Shown here: piece after piece, positions 8,547-22,773 of the stretch
Numbering within the stretch: the stretch's first letter is position 1
Layout: every line of letters starts with the position of its first letter
Assembly (NCBI GenBank): GCA_046530735.1
Contig: JBHEQV010000002.1
Location: 1 to 64,000, forward strand
DNA from: Arsenophonus sp046530735
GTDB lineage: Bacteria; Pseudomonadota; Gammaproteobacteria; Enterobacterales; Enterobacteriaceae
Reading direction: 5' to 3'
DNA: 64,000 nucleotides
Notes under the pieces: generated by a model
Databases searched by the model: none
What the model saw: the letters and a program-made list of their open reading frames with translations, nothing else
What the model was told of the DNA's origin: nothing
Made by a program: the position numbers and the translations under genes

Positions 8547-10559
8547 ATGAATAAAGTTTTCAAATTACATTCTGATTTTCAACCTGCAGGCGATCAGCCT
8601 GCAGCAATAAAGAAATTAATCGAAGGCATTAAAGATGGATTAGCTCATCAAATGTTGCTTGGTGTAACAGGATCAGGCAAAACATTTACTATCGCTAATG
8701 TTATTGAGCAAATTAATCGTCCGGTAATGATTATGGCTCATAATAAGACGCTGGCCGCACAATTATATTGTGAAATGAAAGCTTTTTTTCCTGAGAATGC
8801 GGTGGAATATTTTGTTTCTTATTATGATTACTATCAACCAGAAGCATATGTTCCAAGCTCTGATACTTTTATTGAAAAAGACACTTCTATTAACGACCAT
8901 ATTGAACAGATGCGACTTTCTGCCTCTAAAGCATTGCTTGAAAGACGTGATGTTATTGTTGTTGCTTCGGTATCAGCAATTTATGGTTTGGGCGATCCTG
9001 ATAGCTATTTAAAAAATATACTTCTTTTAACTAATGGTATGATTATTGATCAGCGTTCTATTTTACGCCACCTTACATGTTTGCAATATACCCGAAATGA
9101 TCAAGCATTTCAGCGAGGTACATTTAGAGTTAGAGGAGAAGTAATTGATATTTTCCCAGCTGAATCAAATGAATATGCGTTACGAGTTGAATTATTTGAT
9201 GAGGAAGTAGAACGATTATCGCTTTTTGATCCCTTAACCGGACAGGTTCGATATAATGTACCACGATTTATAATTTACCCTAAAACTCACTATGTGACCT
9301 CGCGTGAACGTATTCTTGAAGCCATGGAGCAGATTAAAATCGAATTAGCAAAAAGACGTAAATTGCTACTGAAAAGCAATAAACTAGTTGAAGAACAGAG
9401 GTTAACACAGCGTACCCAGTTTGATTTAGAGATGATGAATGAACTTGGTTATTGTTCTGGCATTGAAAATTACTCACGTTATCTTTCCGGCCGAGAAACC
9501 GGAAAACCACCACCAACATTATTTGACTATTTGCCTACCGATGGTCTATTAATTATAGATGAATCTCATGTTACTATCCCCCAGATTAGCGGTATGTATC
9601 GTGGTGATCGCTCTCGTAAAGGAACATTGGTAGAATATGGTTTTCGATTACCTTCTGCGTTAGATAATCGTCCATTACGTTTTGAGGAGTTTGAAATACT
9701 TTCTCCACAAGCCATTTACATTTCTGCCACACCAGGTAAGTATGAATTAGAAAAGTCGGCTAATGAAATTATTGAGCAAGTTGTTCGGCCAACTGGATTA
9801 CTTGATCCTGAAATTGAAGTTCGTCCAGTTTCCACTCAGATTGATGATTTATTATCTGAGATCCATTTTCGTATAGCAGTAAATGAACGAGTCCTAGTGA
9901 TAACTTTAACTAAAAGAATGGCAGAAGATTTAACCGATTATCTGCAAGAACATGACATTAAGGTTCGTTATTTGCATTCAGATATTGATACCATTGAACG
10001 GGTAGAAATTATCCGTGATTTGCGATTAGGGTTATTTGATGTCTTAGTAGGCATTAACTTGTTACGTGAAGGATTGGATATGCCAGAGGTATCGTTAGTT
10101 GCCATCTTAGATGCAGATAAAGAAGGATTTTTACGTTCAGAGCGTTCATTAATTCAAACAATTGGACGTGCAGCTCGTAATCTACGAGGTAAAGCTATTT
10201 TATATGCCGATAAAATTACTGATTCAATGTCGAAAGCGATTATAGAAACGGAACGTCGTCGCGAAAAACAAATTACCTTTAACCAACAGCATGGCATTGT
10301 TCCTAAAAGTTTAAATAAAAAAGTTAACGATATTTTACAAGTTGATTTACCAGTATCTATAAAACTTAAACATAAGAAACCGCAAGTATCACAGATTATA
10401 GAAAATTATCGTAAACTTTCGACAAAAGAATTTGAGATTAAAATTCAAGTATTAGAAGCACAAATGTATCGTTATGCGCAAGATTTTGAATTTGAACAAG
10501 CAGCCAGTTTGCGCGATCAGATTCAATTGCTACATGAACAGTTTATTACTAATTCTTAG
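8547..10559 (+). CDS. uvrB: UvrABC excinuclease subunit B
   Basis: UvrB is the damage-verification helicase of nucleotide excision repair; it takes DNA over from UvrA and recruits UvrC. The 670-residue protein (673 in E. coli) carries Walker A GVTGSGKT (39-46), the beta-hairpin YYDYYQPEAYVP (around 92-103), the Walker B-type DESH box, motif VI QTIGRAARN, and the C-terminal UVR domain (YAQDFEFEQAASLRDQI) that contacts UvrC. An AGAGAG ribosome binding site precedes the ATG. The bio-uvrB order is that of E. coli. The gene is intact. Confidence 0.97.
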   Translation: MNKVFKLHSDFQPAGDQPAAIKKLIEGIKDGLAHQMLLGVTGSGKTFTIANVIEQINRPVMIMAHNKTLAAQLYCEMKAFFPENAVEYFVSYYDYYQPEAYVPSSDTFIEKDTSINDHIEQMRLSASKALLERRDVIVVASVSAIYGLGDPDSYLKNILLLTNGMIIDQRSILRHLTCLQYTRNDQAFQRGTFRVRGEVIDIFPAESNEYALRVELFDEEVERLSLFDPLTGQVRYNVPRFIIYPKTHYVTSRERILEAMEQIKIELAKRRKLLLKSNKLVEEQRLTQRTQFDLEMMNELGYCSGIENYSRYLSGRETGKPPPTLFDYLPTDGLLIIDESHVTIPQISGMYRGDRSRKGTLVEYGFRLPSALDNRPLRFEEFEILSPQAIYISATPGKYELEKSANEIIEQVVRPTGLLDPEIEVRPVSTQIDDLLSEIHFRIAVNERVLVITLTKRMAEDLTDYLQEHDIKVRYLHSDIDTIERVEIIRDLRLGLFDVLVGINLLREGLDMPEVSLVAILDADKEGFLRSERSLIQTIGRAARNLRGKAILYADKITDSMSKAIIETERRREKQITFNQQHGIVPKSLNKKVNDILQVDLPVSIKLKHKKPQVSQIIENYRKLSTKEFEIKIQVLEAQMYRYAQDFEFEQAASLRDQIQLLHEQFITNS

Positions 10560-10574
10560 GTATCAGCGGTGTAG

Positions 10575-12165
10575 TTACACGGTGCTTCGTGGATACTCAT
10601 GATCTAAGTATTGTTTTATATTCTGCAATATATTAATTTTTAGAAATTTAGCAGATAGCTCAGAATAAATCTTCCAGTGATCATAATTTAGATAAATCAG
10701 AATATAGACAACATAGAAACTTCACGTGTTATTATTGCATATTTACAAAAAGTACTTTATAAACTCACTCCTGAGGTTAATAATAACAAACCGACTAAAT
10801 TTTATGATACCACAAAAAAGAAGCCATTATAAGTAATCCGCCGACTTCTGGTCCTTAACTTTTTTTTCAACACGCAATATTATTCGTCTTTCTAGTCACG
10901 ATTATCCTGGATTTTTGAGAACGTTCAGGTCAAGTCGATAGCAAATATAACTGTATTGAGAAACAATTAATTAAAGGTATTCTTGCCGATGATTTCCTTT
11001 CCTATAAGGAAATAAGAATAATTCCCGTCTTCTTCTCCTACTGGAACAAACATAGAGATAATTAAATGATAGATCTGACGAGTGAACGCAGACAGTATAA
11101 CGATTCTATTTCTCTAATAATATACTTAGATAGTAATTTACCCAGATATATATCCTAAACAACTAACTAAACTGCCTTGCACCATTAATGACAAATGAAA
11201 TAACTTTCTCTTGAAAAATACAGTGAAAGTATCAACTCGTAAATCCGTCTATCTATTAAGCAAATACTTGATTACGGAATTTGTTCATTGAGTGATGATA
11301 CTTTACTCCTAATGCCTCTTCTAAATATTCTCACTTACGTTCTTTCCAAAGCTCTAAATAAAAACTTGCAGTTCATGCTACGGTAAAACTACCGATCGTC
11401 GGTTAACAGAATAGGTTTATATTTTACACGACTTATAACTAACAACATATTACTTTTACTATCCCTCATCTTATTTAGTCTTTTTTAACAATGACTAGAG
11501 ACTATTCAATATTCTGTTTCTGGACCGCTACTCTCACTTATGCCGCAGTGTGAACACAAATAGGATATCTAAATTACCACTTTATGCGCCTTACATACTT
11601 ATGTAAAAAATTTAATTAACATCTACATGTTCATATCTCCGTTATCCGCTATCAGTCTGTACATTAAATATATTGCATTGGCATGAAACCTGTTCTTCAA
11701 AAAAAAAGAACGGTCAAAGGGATCGGGGCGAGACGCTATTATCTCGCTGATGCATCAACGACTATAATCTGATAAATCCCACTTGTCTTTTCTAATCTGG
11801 AGTATATCCACCACGCTAGAAAGCGGTATCAGCGTACCCTGAAAGGGTACAAGTGCAAACGTTACTAGAAAGTGATACTTTTAAAAAAAATGAATTGGAC
11901 GTAGCATAGTGTAAAATACCTTAGACGTTACCTTAAACTCAATATCTACATTAAAACTACGACATTAGATATTAACTGATAAAAAGGCTTTATATCATTA
12001 CTATGATCAACAGACTAACCAGTACTGGTAGCAGACTTTGACGCAGGAAGAAATGATCGAGCGCTATATTAGCTATATTTGCTTAAAAATTTTAAGATAG
12101 TGCATTACTATAGTTTTTGTCGAAACGTCAACGTTGCTCTTTACTACTAAAGTATAATAAGCCTC
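10575..12165 (+). repeat. Decayed repeat, unidentified family B, copy 1
   Basis: This 1.5-kb stretch is collinear with 59465-60755 and with the reverse of about 30350-31180. Shared landmarks are TATAAGGAAAT with AATTCCC after it, TGGAACAAA with an ATAACTA-like run, and GAAAGTAT followed by the GTCTATCTATT block. Broken frames show short readable pieces such as YLQKVLYKL and VNNNKPTKF, but no family is recognised. Three copies in both orientations suggest a former mobile element (inference). Confidence 0.55.
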
Positions 12166-12237
12166 TGAAGATAATAGTTTCTAAAAAACCGGAAAATAGG
12201 GGGTGTGGGATTACCCAGTCGCCTTTCTGATAAAAGG

Positions 12238-12269
12238 ATTCATTTGCGCAGAGATTCGTGCAAATGAAT
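12238..12269. repeat. Inverted repeat hairpin downstream of mnmG
   Basis: The arms ATTCATTTGC and GCAAATGAAT are perfectly complementary over 10 bases with a 12-base loop. It lies about 220 bases past the mnmG stop. There is no T-run like that of a Rho-independent terminator, so its role is unclear; it may be an element end or a leftover gene terminator. Confidence 0.6.
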
Positions 12270-12488
12270 TCTATTATTAATAGATCGTTTATTAAAAATA
12301 ATTAATCAATAAAAATTGATATCTAAAATATAATTTATATACAGTTGTTTAGATGATTTAACAAATTAAATTATAGTTAAATTCTACTTATTCAATAATT
12401 TAATGTAGGAATAAGGTATTGTGTATTTGCTGATCAATCAGATAAAATCTCTTTTATCTAAAAAGTTTTAAATAGTTATTAAACTTAC

Positions 12489-14378
12489 TTAAGTACTACG
12501 ACGTAATAAACCTTGTTTTTTTAACCATACTAATAATATGGATATTGCAGCTGGCGTAATACCTGATATACGCGACGCTTGACCAATAGAAGTAGGTTTA
12601 TGATCATTGAGCTTAGCAATTACTTCATTAGAAAGACCTGTTATTTGTTTGTAATCTACATTAGTAGATAATCTAGTATCTTCATTACGAAGCTGTCTTT
12701 CTATTTCTTCTTGTTGACGAAGAATATAACCTTCATATTTTACTTGAATCTCAACTTGATTTGTGATTTGCAAATCATTAATTGCAGGTGAAAAATGGTT
12801 TAACGAAGTAAGTAATTTATAATTCATTTCAGGACGACGAAGTAAATCTTCTCCATTTGCTTCTTTTGAAAGCGGAACAGTTAATAGCTCATTAAGATCA
12901 CTAATTTTCTCTGAATTAGGATGTAACCAAAGATTACGTAAACGTTGACGTTCTTGTTCAATTAATTCAATTTTATGACAAAATTTTTGCCAACGGTTTT
13001 CATCAATTAAACCAAGTTTATATCCTTTTTCAGTCAAACGAAGATCAGCGTTATCTTCACGTAACATAAGACGATACTCTGCTCTCGAAGTAAACATTCG
13101 ATAAGGTTCTTTTGTGCCTAATGTGCAAAGATCGTCAACTAAAACACCAATGTAGGCTTGATCACGACGAGGGAACCATCCCTCTTGTTCAAAAGCATAA
13201 CGAGCTGCGTTAAGCCCCGCTAATAATCCTTGAGCTCCAGCTTCTTCATAACCTGTTGTTCCATTAATCTGACCCGCAAAAAATAGACCTTTTATAAATT
13301 TACTTTCTAAAGTTAGCTTTAAATCTCGAGGATCAAAAAAATCATATTCAATTGCATATCCCGGTCTAATAATGCAAGCATTTTCTAAACCCTTAATCGA
13401 ATGTATAAGTTTCATTTGTACATCAAAAGGTAAACTAGTAGAGATTCCATTAGGATAAATTTCATTACTTGTTAGCCCTTCTGGTTCAAGAAATATTTGG
13501 TGTGCTGAACGGTCTGAAAACCGCATAACTTTATCTTCAATGGAAGGGCAATAGCGAGGACCTATTCCTTCAATGATACCTGTATACATAGGACTACGAT
13601 CTAAGTTATCGTAAATCACCTGATGAGTTTTTTCATTCGTATAAGTAATATAACAAGGTAATTGTTGTGGATGTTGCTGAGCAGAACCAACAAAAGAAAA
13701 AACAGGAGCGGGATCATCACCAAATTGTTGAGCTAATTGAGAAAAATTGATAGTTCTTAAATTTATTCTAGGAGGTGTACCTGTTTTAAAGCGATCTACT
13801 CGTAAAGATAATTCTCTTAACCTATAGGATAAATTTGTACTAGAATGATTATTGGTTTTATTACAATTATAATTTTCTAATCCTATATGGATCTTAGAAT
13901 TAAGAAAAGTGCCTACGGTTAGTACGAAAGATCTTGCGTGAAATTTTAATCCTATGCTAGTTATCACGCCAATAATTTGGTTGTTTTCTAAAATCAAGTC
14001 TTCAACATCTTGTTGAAAGATCATTAGATTCTTTTGATTTTCTAGAGCAGCTCTAATTACTTGTTTATAAAGCATGCGATCAATTTGAGCTCTAGTTGCT
14101 TGCACTGCCGAACCCTTACTTGCATTAAGTGTTCTAAATTGTATCCCTGCTTTATCTGCTGCAATAGCCATAATGCCACCTAAGGCATCAATTTCTTTAA
14201 CTAAATGTCCTTTACCGATTCCACCGATAGCTGGATTGCATGACATTTGACCCAATGTATCAATATTATTGGTTAGAAGTAAAGTTTGACGTCCCATACG
14301 GGCAGTAGCCATAGCTGCTTCAGTACCAGCGTGACCTCCACCAATAATAATGACGTCAAATTGTTTTGGGTAAACCAT
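12489..14378 (-). CDS. mnmG: tRNA uridine-5-carboxymethylaminomethyl synthesis enzyme MnmG (GidA)
   Basis: With MnmE, MnmG installs the (carboxymethyl)aminomethyl group on wobble U34 of tRNAs reading two-fold degenerate codons. The 629-residue protein (E. coli 629) has the FAD-binding GGGHAGTEAA (13-22), the GidA signatures CNPAIGGIGKGHLVKE and GPRYCPSIEDK, and the tRNA-binding C-terminal helical region. The ATG at 14376-14378 begins next to oriC and the gene reads away from it, as in E. coli. The usual downstream rsmG and atp operon are absent; decayed repeat follows instead. Confidence 0.97.
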   Translation of the reverse strand: MVYPKQFDVIIIGGGHAGTEAAMATARMGRQTLLLTNNIDTLGQMSCNPAIGGIGKGHLVKEIDALGGIMAIAADKAGIQFRTLNASKGSAVQATRAQIDRMLYKQVIRAALENQKNLMIFQQDVEDLILENNQIIGVITSIGLKFHARSFVLTVGTFLNSKIHIGLENYNCNKTNNHSSTNLSYRLRELSLRVDRFKTGTPPRINLRTINFSQLAQQFGDDPAPVFSFVGSAQQHPQQLPCYITYTNEKTHQVIYDNLDRSPMYTGIIEGIGPRYCPSIEDKVMRFSDRSAHQIFLEPEGLTSNEIYPNGISTSLPFDVQMKLIHSIKGLENACIIRPGYAIEYDFFDPRDLKLTLESKFIKGLFFAGQINGTTGYEEAGAQGLLAGLNAARYAFEQEGWFPRRDQAYIGVLVDDLCTLGTKEPYRMFTSRAEYRLMLREDNADLRLTEKGYKLGLIDENRWQKFCHKIELIEQERQRLRNLWLHPNSEKISDLNELLTVPLSKEANGEDLLRRPEMNYKLLTSLNHFSPAINDLQITNQVEIQVKYEGYILRQQEEIERQLRNEDTRLSTNVDYKQITGLSNEVIAKLNDHKPTSIGQASRISGITPAAISILLVWLKKQGLLRRST

Positions 14379-14399
14379 AATAACCTTAGTGTTAAATTC

Positions 14400-14740
14400 T
14401 ATTTTAGAAAATAAATTTCTATCGAGTTTTATTGTAGAGAGTTATTGCTTATTTCTTAATTGCAATAAAATAATTTAAATACTTATTATGATTACTAGTA
14501 TCGCGATATTGTGTGGGTAATCATAAATACCATAATAATATCATTATGTTGGTTATTATCTTTAGTTGTTAATAACATGTGTTTATATTCAGTATAAGTT
14601 GGGATTAACATAGCTAGTTATACACAACTAGGCTTGATATCTAAGCTTATTCTATAGATAACTATAGGTTATCTTCTTCTTTTTCACAAAGTTATCCATA
14701 GTTATCTAACTTTTATTTACCCAACTCCATAATATTTCCC
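14400..14740. other. oriC: Chromosomal replication origin, oriC
   Basis: The segment lies between mnmG and a mioC relic, exactly where E. coli has oriC, and aligns with it in order. An AT-rich part (14400-14505) stands in for the 13-mers. TGTGGGTAA (14512-14520) is at the R1 position. AGTATAAGTTGGGATTAACA matches GTATAAGCTGGGATCAGAA. TTATACACA (14618-14626) is identical to R2, TATAGATAA (14653-14661) is at R3, TTATCCATA (14692-14700) is at R4, and TTTACCCAACTCC is at the right border. Only the R2 box is a perfect match. There is no GATC site anywhere in it, against 11 in E. coli. Confidence 0.85.
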
Positions 14741-14759
14741 TTCCACTTTTTATTCAAAT

Positions 14760-15170
14760 TTATGCAAGATATTCTAGTACTTTATCTTCTGAAATAGCAA
14801 GAGCTAATAGTACTCCAATAAGCTTTCCATGATGATCTTTGAGTAGTTGATCTAACTTATGGATTGCACCGCAAGAAATATCATATTCCTTATTACTTAT
14901 TCTCAATTGTACCCTAATTAATTTAGGTAAGATCAAGTTTTCTTTGTTGATCTATCTAATTTTTAGAGATTGTATATTTTCAGATAATTCAATATGCTCC
15001 ATAGATAGAGCATATTTTTAATCAAATACCTTTTGTTAATAGCTTTTCTAAGATTAATTGTACTCACTGTAGTATTAAAGTTGTTTTTTTTAAAATTAAA
15101 GGATATGCTAAGTAATATATTCAGTGCTACCATAGTACTATCTGTTATCAATAATTACTTTTATTAATAT
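14760..15170 (-). pseudogene. mioC: Decayed mioC (flavodoxin-like protein)
   Basis: On the minus strand the C-terminal third is still readable: SNKEYDISCGAIHKLDQ and LLALAISEDKVLEYL, which line up with E. coli MioC (GSREYDTFCGAIDQLEA and ILDHDIPEDPAEEWL). Upstream pieces YGSTEYI (matching LGSAEYV) and ENIQSL (matching DNLTPF) fall in different frames, with several stops between them. Strand and position next to oriC agree with E. coli, where mioC transcription runs into the origin. It cannot encode a working MioC. Confidence 0.85.
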
Positions 15171-15309
15171 AAACCCTTTTGTTTAAAGCAATGCTTATTC
15201 ATTGTCTGTGAATTAGTTGTGATCTATCTATGGATAATGCATTATTTTGGCAAAGATTGTTACTTTTTTCACAAAGAAATTTATAGCTATCTCTAGTATT
15301 TTAATTATT

Positions 15310-15760
15310 TTGGTTTCAAACAATTTTCTCTAGGCTAGATAGTTCAATAAATAATATTCTACACCATAAAATCTACTATAGGCATCTTTTTAATCAGCTA
15401 ATATAGCTGTTTATATTTTGTGTAAAAGAATTCATATTTTTAATAAATCTCTGATTATTTAATCTTATTTAGACGATGGTGACTAATTTCATGTTCCTTG
15501 ATTATAAAAGTTTTGTATTATTTATCTCCATTTAAGCTAAGGATAAACTTTTTATCGATGATCGGTTAAAGAAAACGGATAACGCAAACACGTTTTGCTT
15601 TAAGAATCTTATCACTAACATATGATCTTATCAATCTTTGACAATTAATCACCCGCGATTGTTCATAGTTAGGAAATTGAATTCCTCTTTAAAAAGCGAG
15701 AAAAGTTATCTCTTTTTTATAAATTGAGATAAAGAATGAGTTTATAGATTTATTTATAGG
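15310..15760 (-). mobile_element. Decayed IS1595/ISXO2-like element, partial copy
   Basis: Nucleotide blocks are shared in order with 52610-53000 and 35040-35400: CTCTAGGC-AGATA, TTTAATCAGCTAATATA, the TTATTTAGACGAT block, and GATGATCGGTTAAAGAAAAC. The reverse strand gives shattered pieces of the transposase C-terminal half found more clearly at 23870-24140. The copy is shorter than the others and stops near 15760. Confidence 0.6.
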
Positions 15761-16139
15761 TGAAAACTTCATCGGAGTCTCTAATTTTTTTTAAAATTTA
15801 AAGTATTATTTTATAGAAATATCAACTCTAGTGGGTTTAAGTTAATAGCTAGCGTTTTTTCATTTTATGTTTTTTATGAGAATAATTCTGTTGCCTGTTT
15901 CTCAAATCTGAACGTCGGTAAAAGTATCTTGTAGTCTCATAGAGAATGCATTTGTACGGGATGAATCTATACGCAGAAATTCTTTCATCTATAACGGCGA
16001 AACTACAATTGTTTACGAGCCATTATCTCCAGTTGCTTTATATCTTCAGTAATAATGTGTCCCTTATTGAGGGTTTGATAATAAACCATAGTAACGCACC
16101 ATCTCAATTAATAAGGGTGAACTGGCGGAGATTTGGCTA

Positions 16140-16480
16140 ACAAAGAGTCTTTAATGCTCTGGTAAAACCTTTATGTTTTGTTGGCAATGGGTTTCAGCAA
16201 AATATTTTACATAGATGAAGAAACTATAAAAAGATCGAGAGAAATGGCTGACATCCTATGGTTTGTCGTCAGCCCAACTGTAGTGTCAAAATAAGATGGG
16301 ATGAATCTAATTAAATATCGGCTTTTACGTGACAGTGTGAGCCTATGAAGAGGATTCACGAAGTGCTGTGCCTCAAAGAAAACAACTCTTTCAATAGTAT
16401 TGAAAGCTCCTCCTCCCATCTGTTCAGAAAAGTTGAAACCTAAAGGATTTAACTGCAGTAATACTGGTAATAATTAATAC
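16140..16480 (+). mobile_element. Decayed IS256-like element, C-terminal fragment
   Basis: Plus-strand DNA from TGTTTTGTTGGCAATGG onward matches the 3' part of the IS256-like relics near 61460-61720, including the block with AGCCTATGAAG (61640: AGGCTATGAAG) and a shared TTTCAATAGTATT. Frames are badly broken. Confidence 0.5.
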
Positions 16481-17280
16481 ATAATTTAAGGATAATAAAT
16501 GGATTCAGGAATTATCAAAGTGGAAAACCGTAGTTAAATCGTCATGCAACATTAATGAAGTTATACTCATTTTGGTGCATGGTGTTTCGGATATGCTATA
16601 GCGTATCCTGACTGATTGCTTTCCTAATGATTTCAATAACAAAGATGATATTCCATGAAAAGTCTACCCTATAGATATCTGCAAAATAAAATCTTATCTG
16701 AAGATAATGATATTCAGAATTTTAAGAAAGAACCTAAAAATAGACTAATTGAAAATTAATATAAGATTGGAAATTACTCCATATTACTTATAAAATTTTT
16801 GTACTAAAGCGATCAACTAACCATCTAGTCTACTAACAGATTTTATAAAGGAAAACAACAGTTAATGTGTGACTTATTATAGCAGATTGGATTGCTAAAA
16901 AAGAGAATAATTAAGACTTTTGACTATTCAGCTAATCCAGTATTTAAATAGTTACATCTAGGATTAGTTACATCTAGGATTTGCATAAAAGTCCATCATT
17001 ACTTACGCTTAGGGCAAGCTAAATATATTTAGTATTGTTTTAATATTTAATGATCAATAAAGTAAAATAAATAAAATTTAGAATAGATTATTTTTTATTT
17101 TTTTAGAAAATTAATTTTAGATATAGATATATAATAAATTATTACATATATAGCTTTTTACGCTAGGTGGGTAGTTGTTTATCATCATTCTGATGAATAA
17201 ATTTAAATTTTAAATTTATAAATAACTAACAATATGAAGATACTTTCTATATGGAAAAAGAGCAAACAGCTAAAGTTTGC
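16481..17280. other. Unassigned AT-rich DNA before the rRNA promoters
   Basis: No gene is recognised. In E. coli murI precedes this type of rRNA operon, but no MurI motif could be read in any frame. Confidence 0.4.
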
Positions 17281-17290
17281 AAATTATTGC

Positions 17291-17472
17291 TTGCTAACTG
17301 CGTAAAAATTGCTTATAATGTACTGATATTGATTCAAGATTAACGGAATCAATTGAATTGAATTTTATTAACTTAAGGTAAAAATAAAAGTAAAAATAAC
17401 AACTTGACTTTATAGATGAAAAGTGTAGTATACGCTACTAAGCGTATCAAGTAGCTAGTACGTTCTTTAATG
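17291..17472 (+). promoter_or_regulatory. rRNA operon promoters P1 and P2 with boxA leader
   Basis: P1 is TTGCTA (17291-17296), a 17-base spacer, then TATAAT (17314-17319). P2 is TTGACT (17404-17409), a 16-base spacer, then TAGTAT (17426-17431), like the E. coli rrn P2 TTGACT-TATTAT. The leader then has CGTTCTTTAATG (17461-17472), a slightly altered boxA, and AATCTGTGTGGGTACTTC, which is conserved with the E. coli rrn leader. These signals would still drive and antiterminate transcription through the dead 16S to the intact 23S and 5S. Confidence 0.8.
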
Positions 17473-17699
17473 ATTAATTAGATAATCTGTGTGGGTACTT
17501 CAAAGATATCATTAAAAAAAATAAAAATAATTTGATTTAAAAAATCTTAAAGAATAACGACACAATTATTTCATAAATAAATTTATGAGTAATAGTAACT
17601 GAGGTTTTATCAGACAGTGGCAAAACAATAAAACTTTGAATAAGTTACTTTGATAAAATGCGTTACGAACGGTAAAATATTATTTGAGCTTCAAGATTT

Positions 17700-19105
17700 T
17701 AATTGAAGGGTTTTATCATGGCTAAGGTCGAGTGCTGACGGAAGGTTTAACGCATAAAAGGCGAGAAGCAGCAGGAAAATGTTTGATTCATTACCGGTGA
17801 ATGAATCGGATTGGTAAGTAAGGTATTGGAATATCTGGCTGAAGGCGAAGGATAATCATTAAAAATGATAGTTAATACCGGAATTCTCACTAAGGCATTG
17901 AAAGTGAAGGATATTTTGGTCTTGTACCTGAATAATGTTAGTAATACTAGGATTGAGATGGACTCAAATTTCTATTGAGTCTGCAGTGGGAATATTATAC
18001 AATTATCACAATCTAATACAGTTATGTATCGTGTATTTAAGAAAGCTTTTAGATTGTAAAAGTAGTTAAAATTATTTACATCAGTAAACGACATAGTATA
18101 GTAATATTGAAGAAGCACTGGTTAATTCTGTTTCTGTAACTGCGGTAATGCGGGAGAGTGTATAGAGTTAATCGAAATAACTGGACGTATAATGATTAAG
18201 TTTGGTGATTAAGTTTGGTGTGAAATTTCAGGTAACCCGGTTTGGTATAGGAATATAAATTTTATACGCAGCGTTAAATTAGAAGAAATGCCGATAGTGA
18301 ATGGCAAGTCCCCTAGATAAATATTGATGCTAATGTGCGAAATCGTACGAAAGCAAATAGGATTAGAAATACCCTGATGTAGTCGACCAGCACTATAATG
18401 ATGTCGATTTGTAGGTTGTGTCTATAAAACTGTAGACTGTTATGCTAATGTGTTAAATCGACGAATGAGTTAACGGTAACTTTTGAATTTCTGGAGAAGA
18501 TGTGTTAATTGTTTGCAACATAAAAGAATTAACACTCTCTTAATATTCAGAGAATCTCTCAGATAAGGAAAAGGGAGAGTGCCTTTCCGGGAGTGCTTTA
18601 GACAACAGATACTGTATGTATGGGCTTTTATCACTTTATGTTTTGAAGTGTTTGGTTAATTACTGTACGAGTGCACCTATTATCCTTTGTTGCTATAATT
18701 TCAATCGAAAAGAAGATTTCTGCTCATAAACTGAAGAGCAGGTGAGGTAATATTAAATTATCTTACTCTTAGATGTTAGAGTACCATATGCGAAAATGTC
18801 ATATACAGAGAGAGGTGAGTCTACGATGGGAAGCGTAACTCAGAAAGTATGTTGAAATCTGAATTGTAGTCTGTAATCTGACTATATGTAGTCAGGATTC
18901 CTAAGTATTTTTGGATAAACGTTTTATAGTTAAGATTTTATCTGGTCTTGTACAATACAGCCCATCATATTATGGAATTAGGTTATGAAAGAAGTAGGTA
19001 TTTAATCTTCGAGATGGCGATTACCACTTTACGTGATTGATGATTTAGATAAAATCGTAATAAGGTAACCCCCGCTTATGGAACCTGTAGTTGGATTTTC
19101 CTTTA
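17700..19105 (+). pseudogene. rrs: Decayed 16S ribosomal RNA gene
   Basis: The region can be followed along E. coli 16S from end to end but is heavily mutated, even at universal positions. The 5' end reads TTGAAGGGTTTTATCATGGC for TTGAAGAGTTTGATCATGGC. The 530 loop reads CTGTAACTGCGGTAATGCG for CCAGCAGCCGCGGTAATACG. Further on it reads GGATTAGAAATACCCTGATG for GGATTAGATACCCTGGTAG. The 3' end reads GGAACCTGTAGTTGGATTTT, so the anti-Shine-Dalgarno CACCTCC is lost. Length is about 1,406 bases against 1,542. It cannot form a working small-subunit rRNA; a good copy must exist elsewhere in the genome. Confidence 0.93.
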
Positions 19106-19516
19106 ACCTTATGAGATGAAAAATAAGGTAATATTCACATAGATTATCTATTTACTTATAGATAGATAGTAAAAGATTACTATAAGGGGCTAGTAACTCA
19201 CTAGTTTCAGGTGAGTGCGTGTTTGAGATTCACATGGAAATATTTTGCGACTTATAGCTATACCATAAAACTCAGTTTAAATGAGTTGATATAATAAAGC
19301 TCTTTAATAATCCGGAACAAGCTGAAAATTGAAATACACACTACCTAAAAAATGTATAGTGTGGATTACTCTCATAACTCCAATCAGTTGGGTTTTTTCT
19401 ATGTTGTAAAGCGTTAGCGAACTACTAGTAACTCAAGTTTAGAGTTAACGCCAACGTATTATGTTAGCATTTATGAATGCTACGCAACAAACATAAAAAA
19501 CACCTTCGGGTTGTGA
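19106..19516 (+). promoter_or_regulatory. 16S-23S spacer with second boxA and 23S processing stem
   Basis: AGCTCTTTAATAAT (19295-19308), with GGAACAAGCTGAAAATTGAAA shortly after it, closely matches the E. coli rrn spacer boxA region. The last bases, AACACCTTCGGGTTGTGAGG, pair with AACACCGAAGGTGTTTT after 23S to form the RNase III processing stem. GGGGCTAGTAACTCAC near 19186 may be the ghost of a spacer tRNA (Ala-like), but no tRNA fold is left. The 23S-proximal half is far better kept than the 16S-proximal half. Confidence 0.7.
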
Positions 19517-22589
<3,073 letters not shown>

Positions 22590-22773
22590 ACAACACCGAA
22601 GGTGTTTTGAGAGAGAAAAATAATTTTAGGTTGTTTTTAAGGATTGGATCCTGTAGAATTTAGATTATACAGTAAAGCTGTGATATTGGTGAGGTATCAC
22701 ACTAAGGCATATAAAATTGCTAAAAGCGAAGGTCGGAAAGAGTAAGCGAAAATAGAATAAATAAAAAAGAATT

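Noticed and set aside
19180..19260. A possible tRNA-Ala or tRNA-Ile in the 16S-23S spacer
   Set aside because: Only GGGGCTA and a TTGAGATTC-like T-loop are suggestive; no cloverleaf can be formed, so it is mentioned only as a possible ghost.
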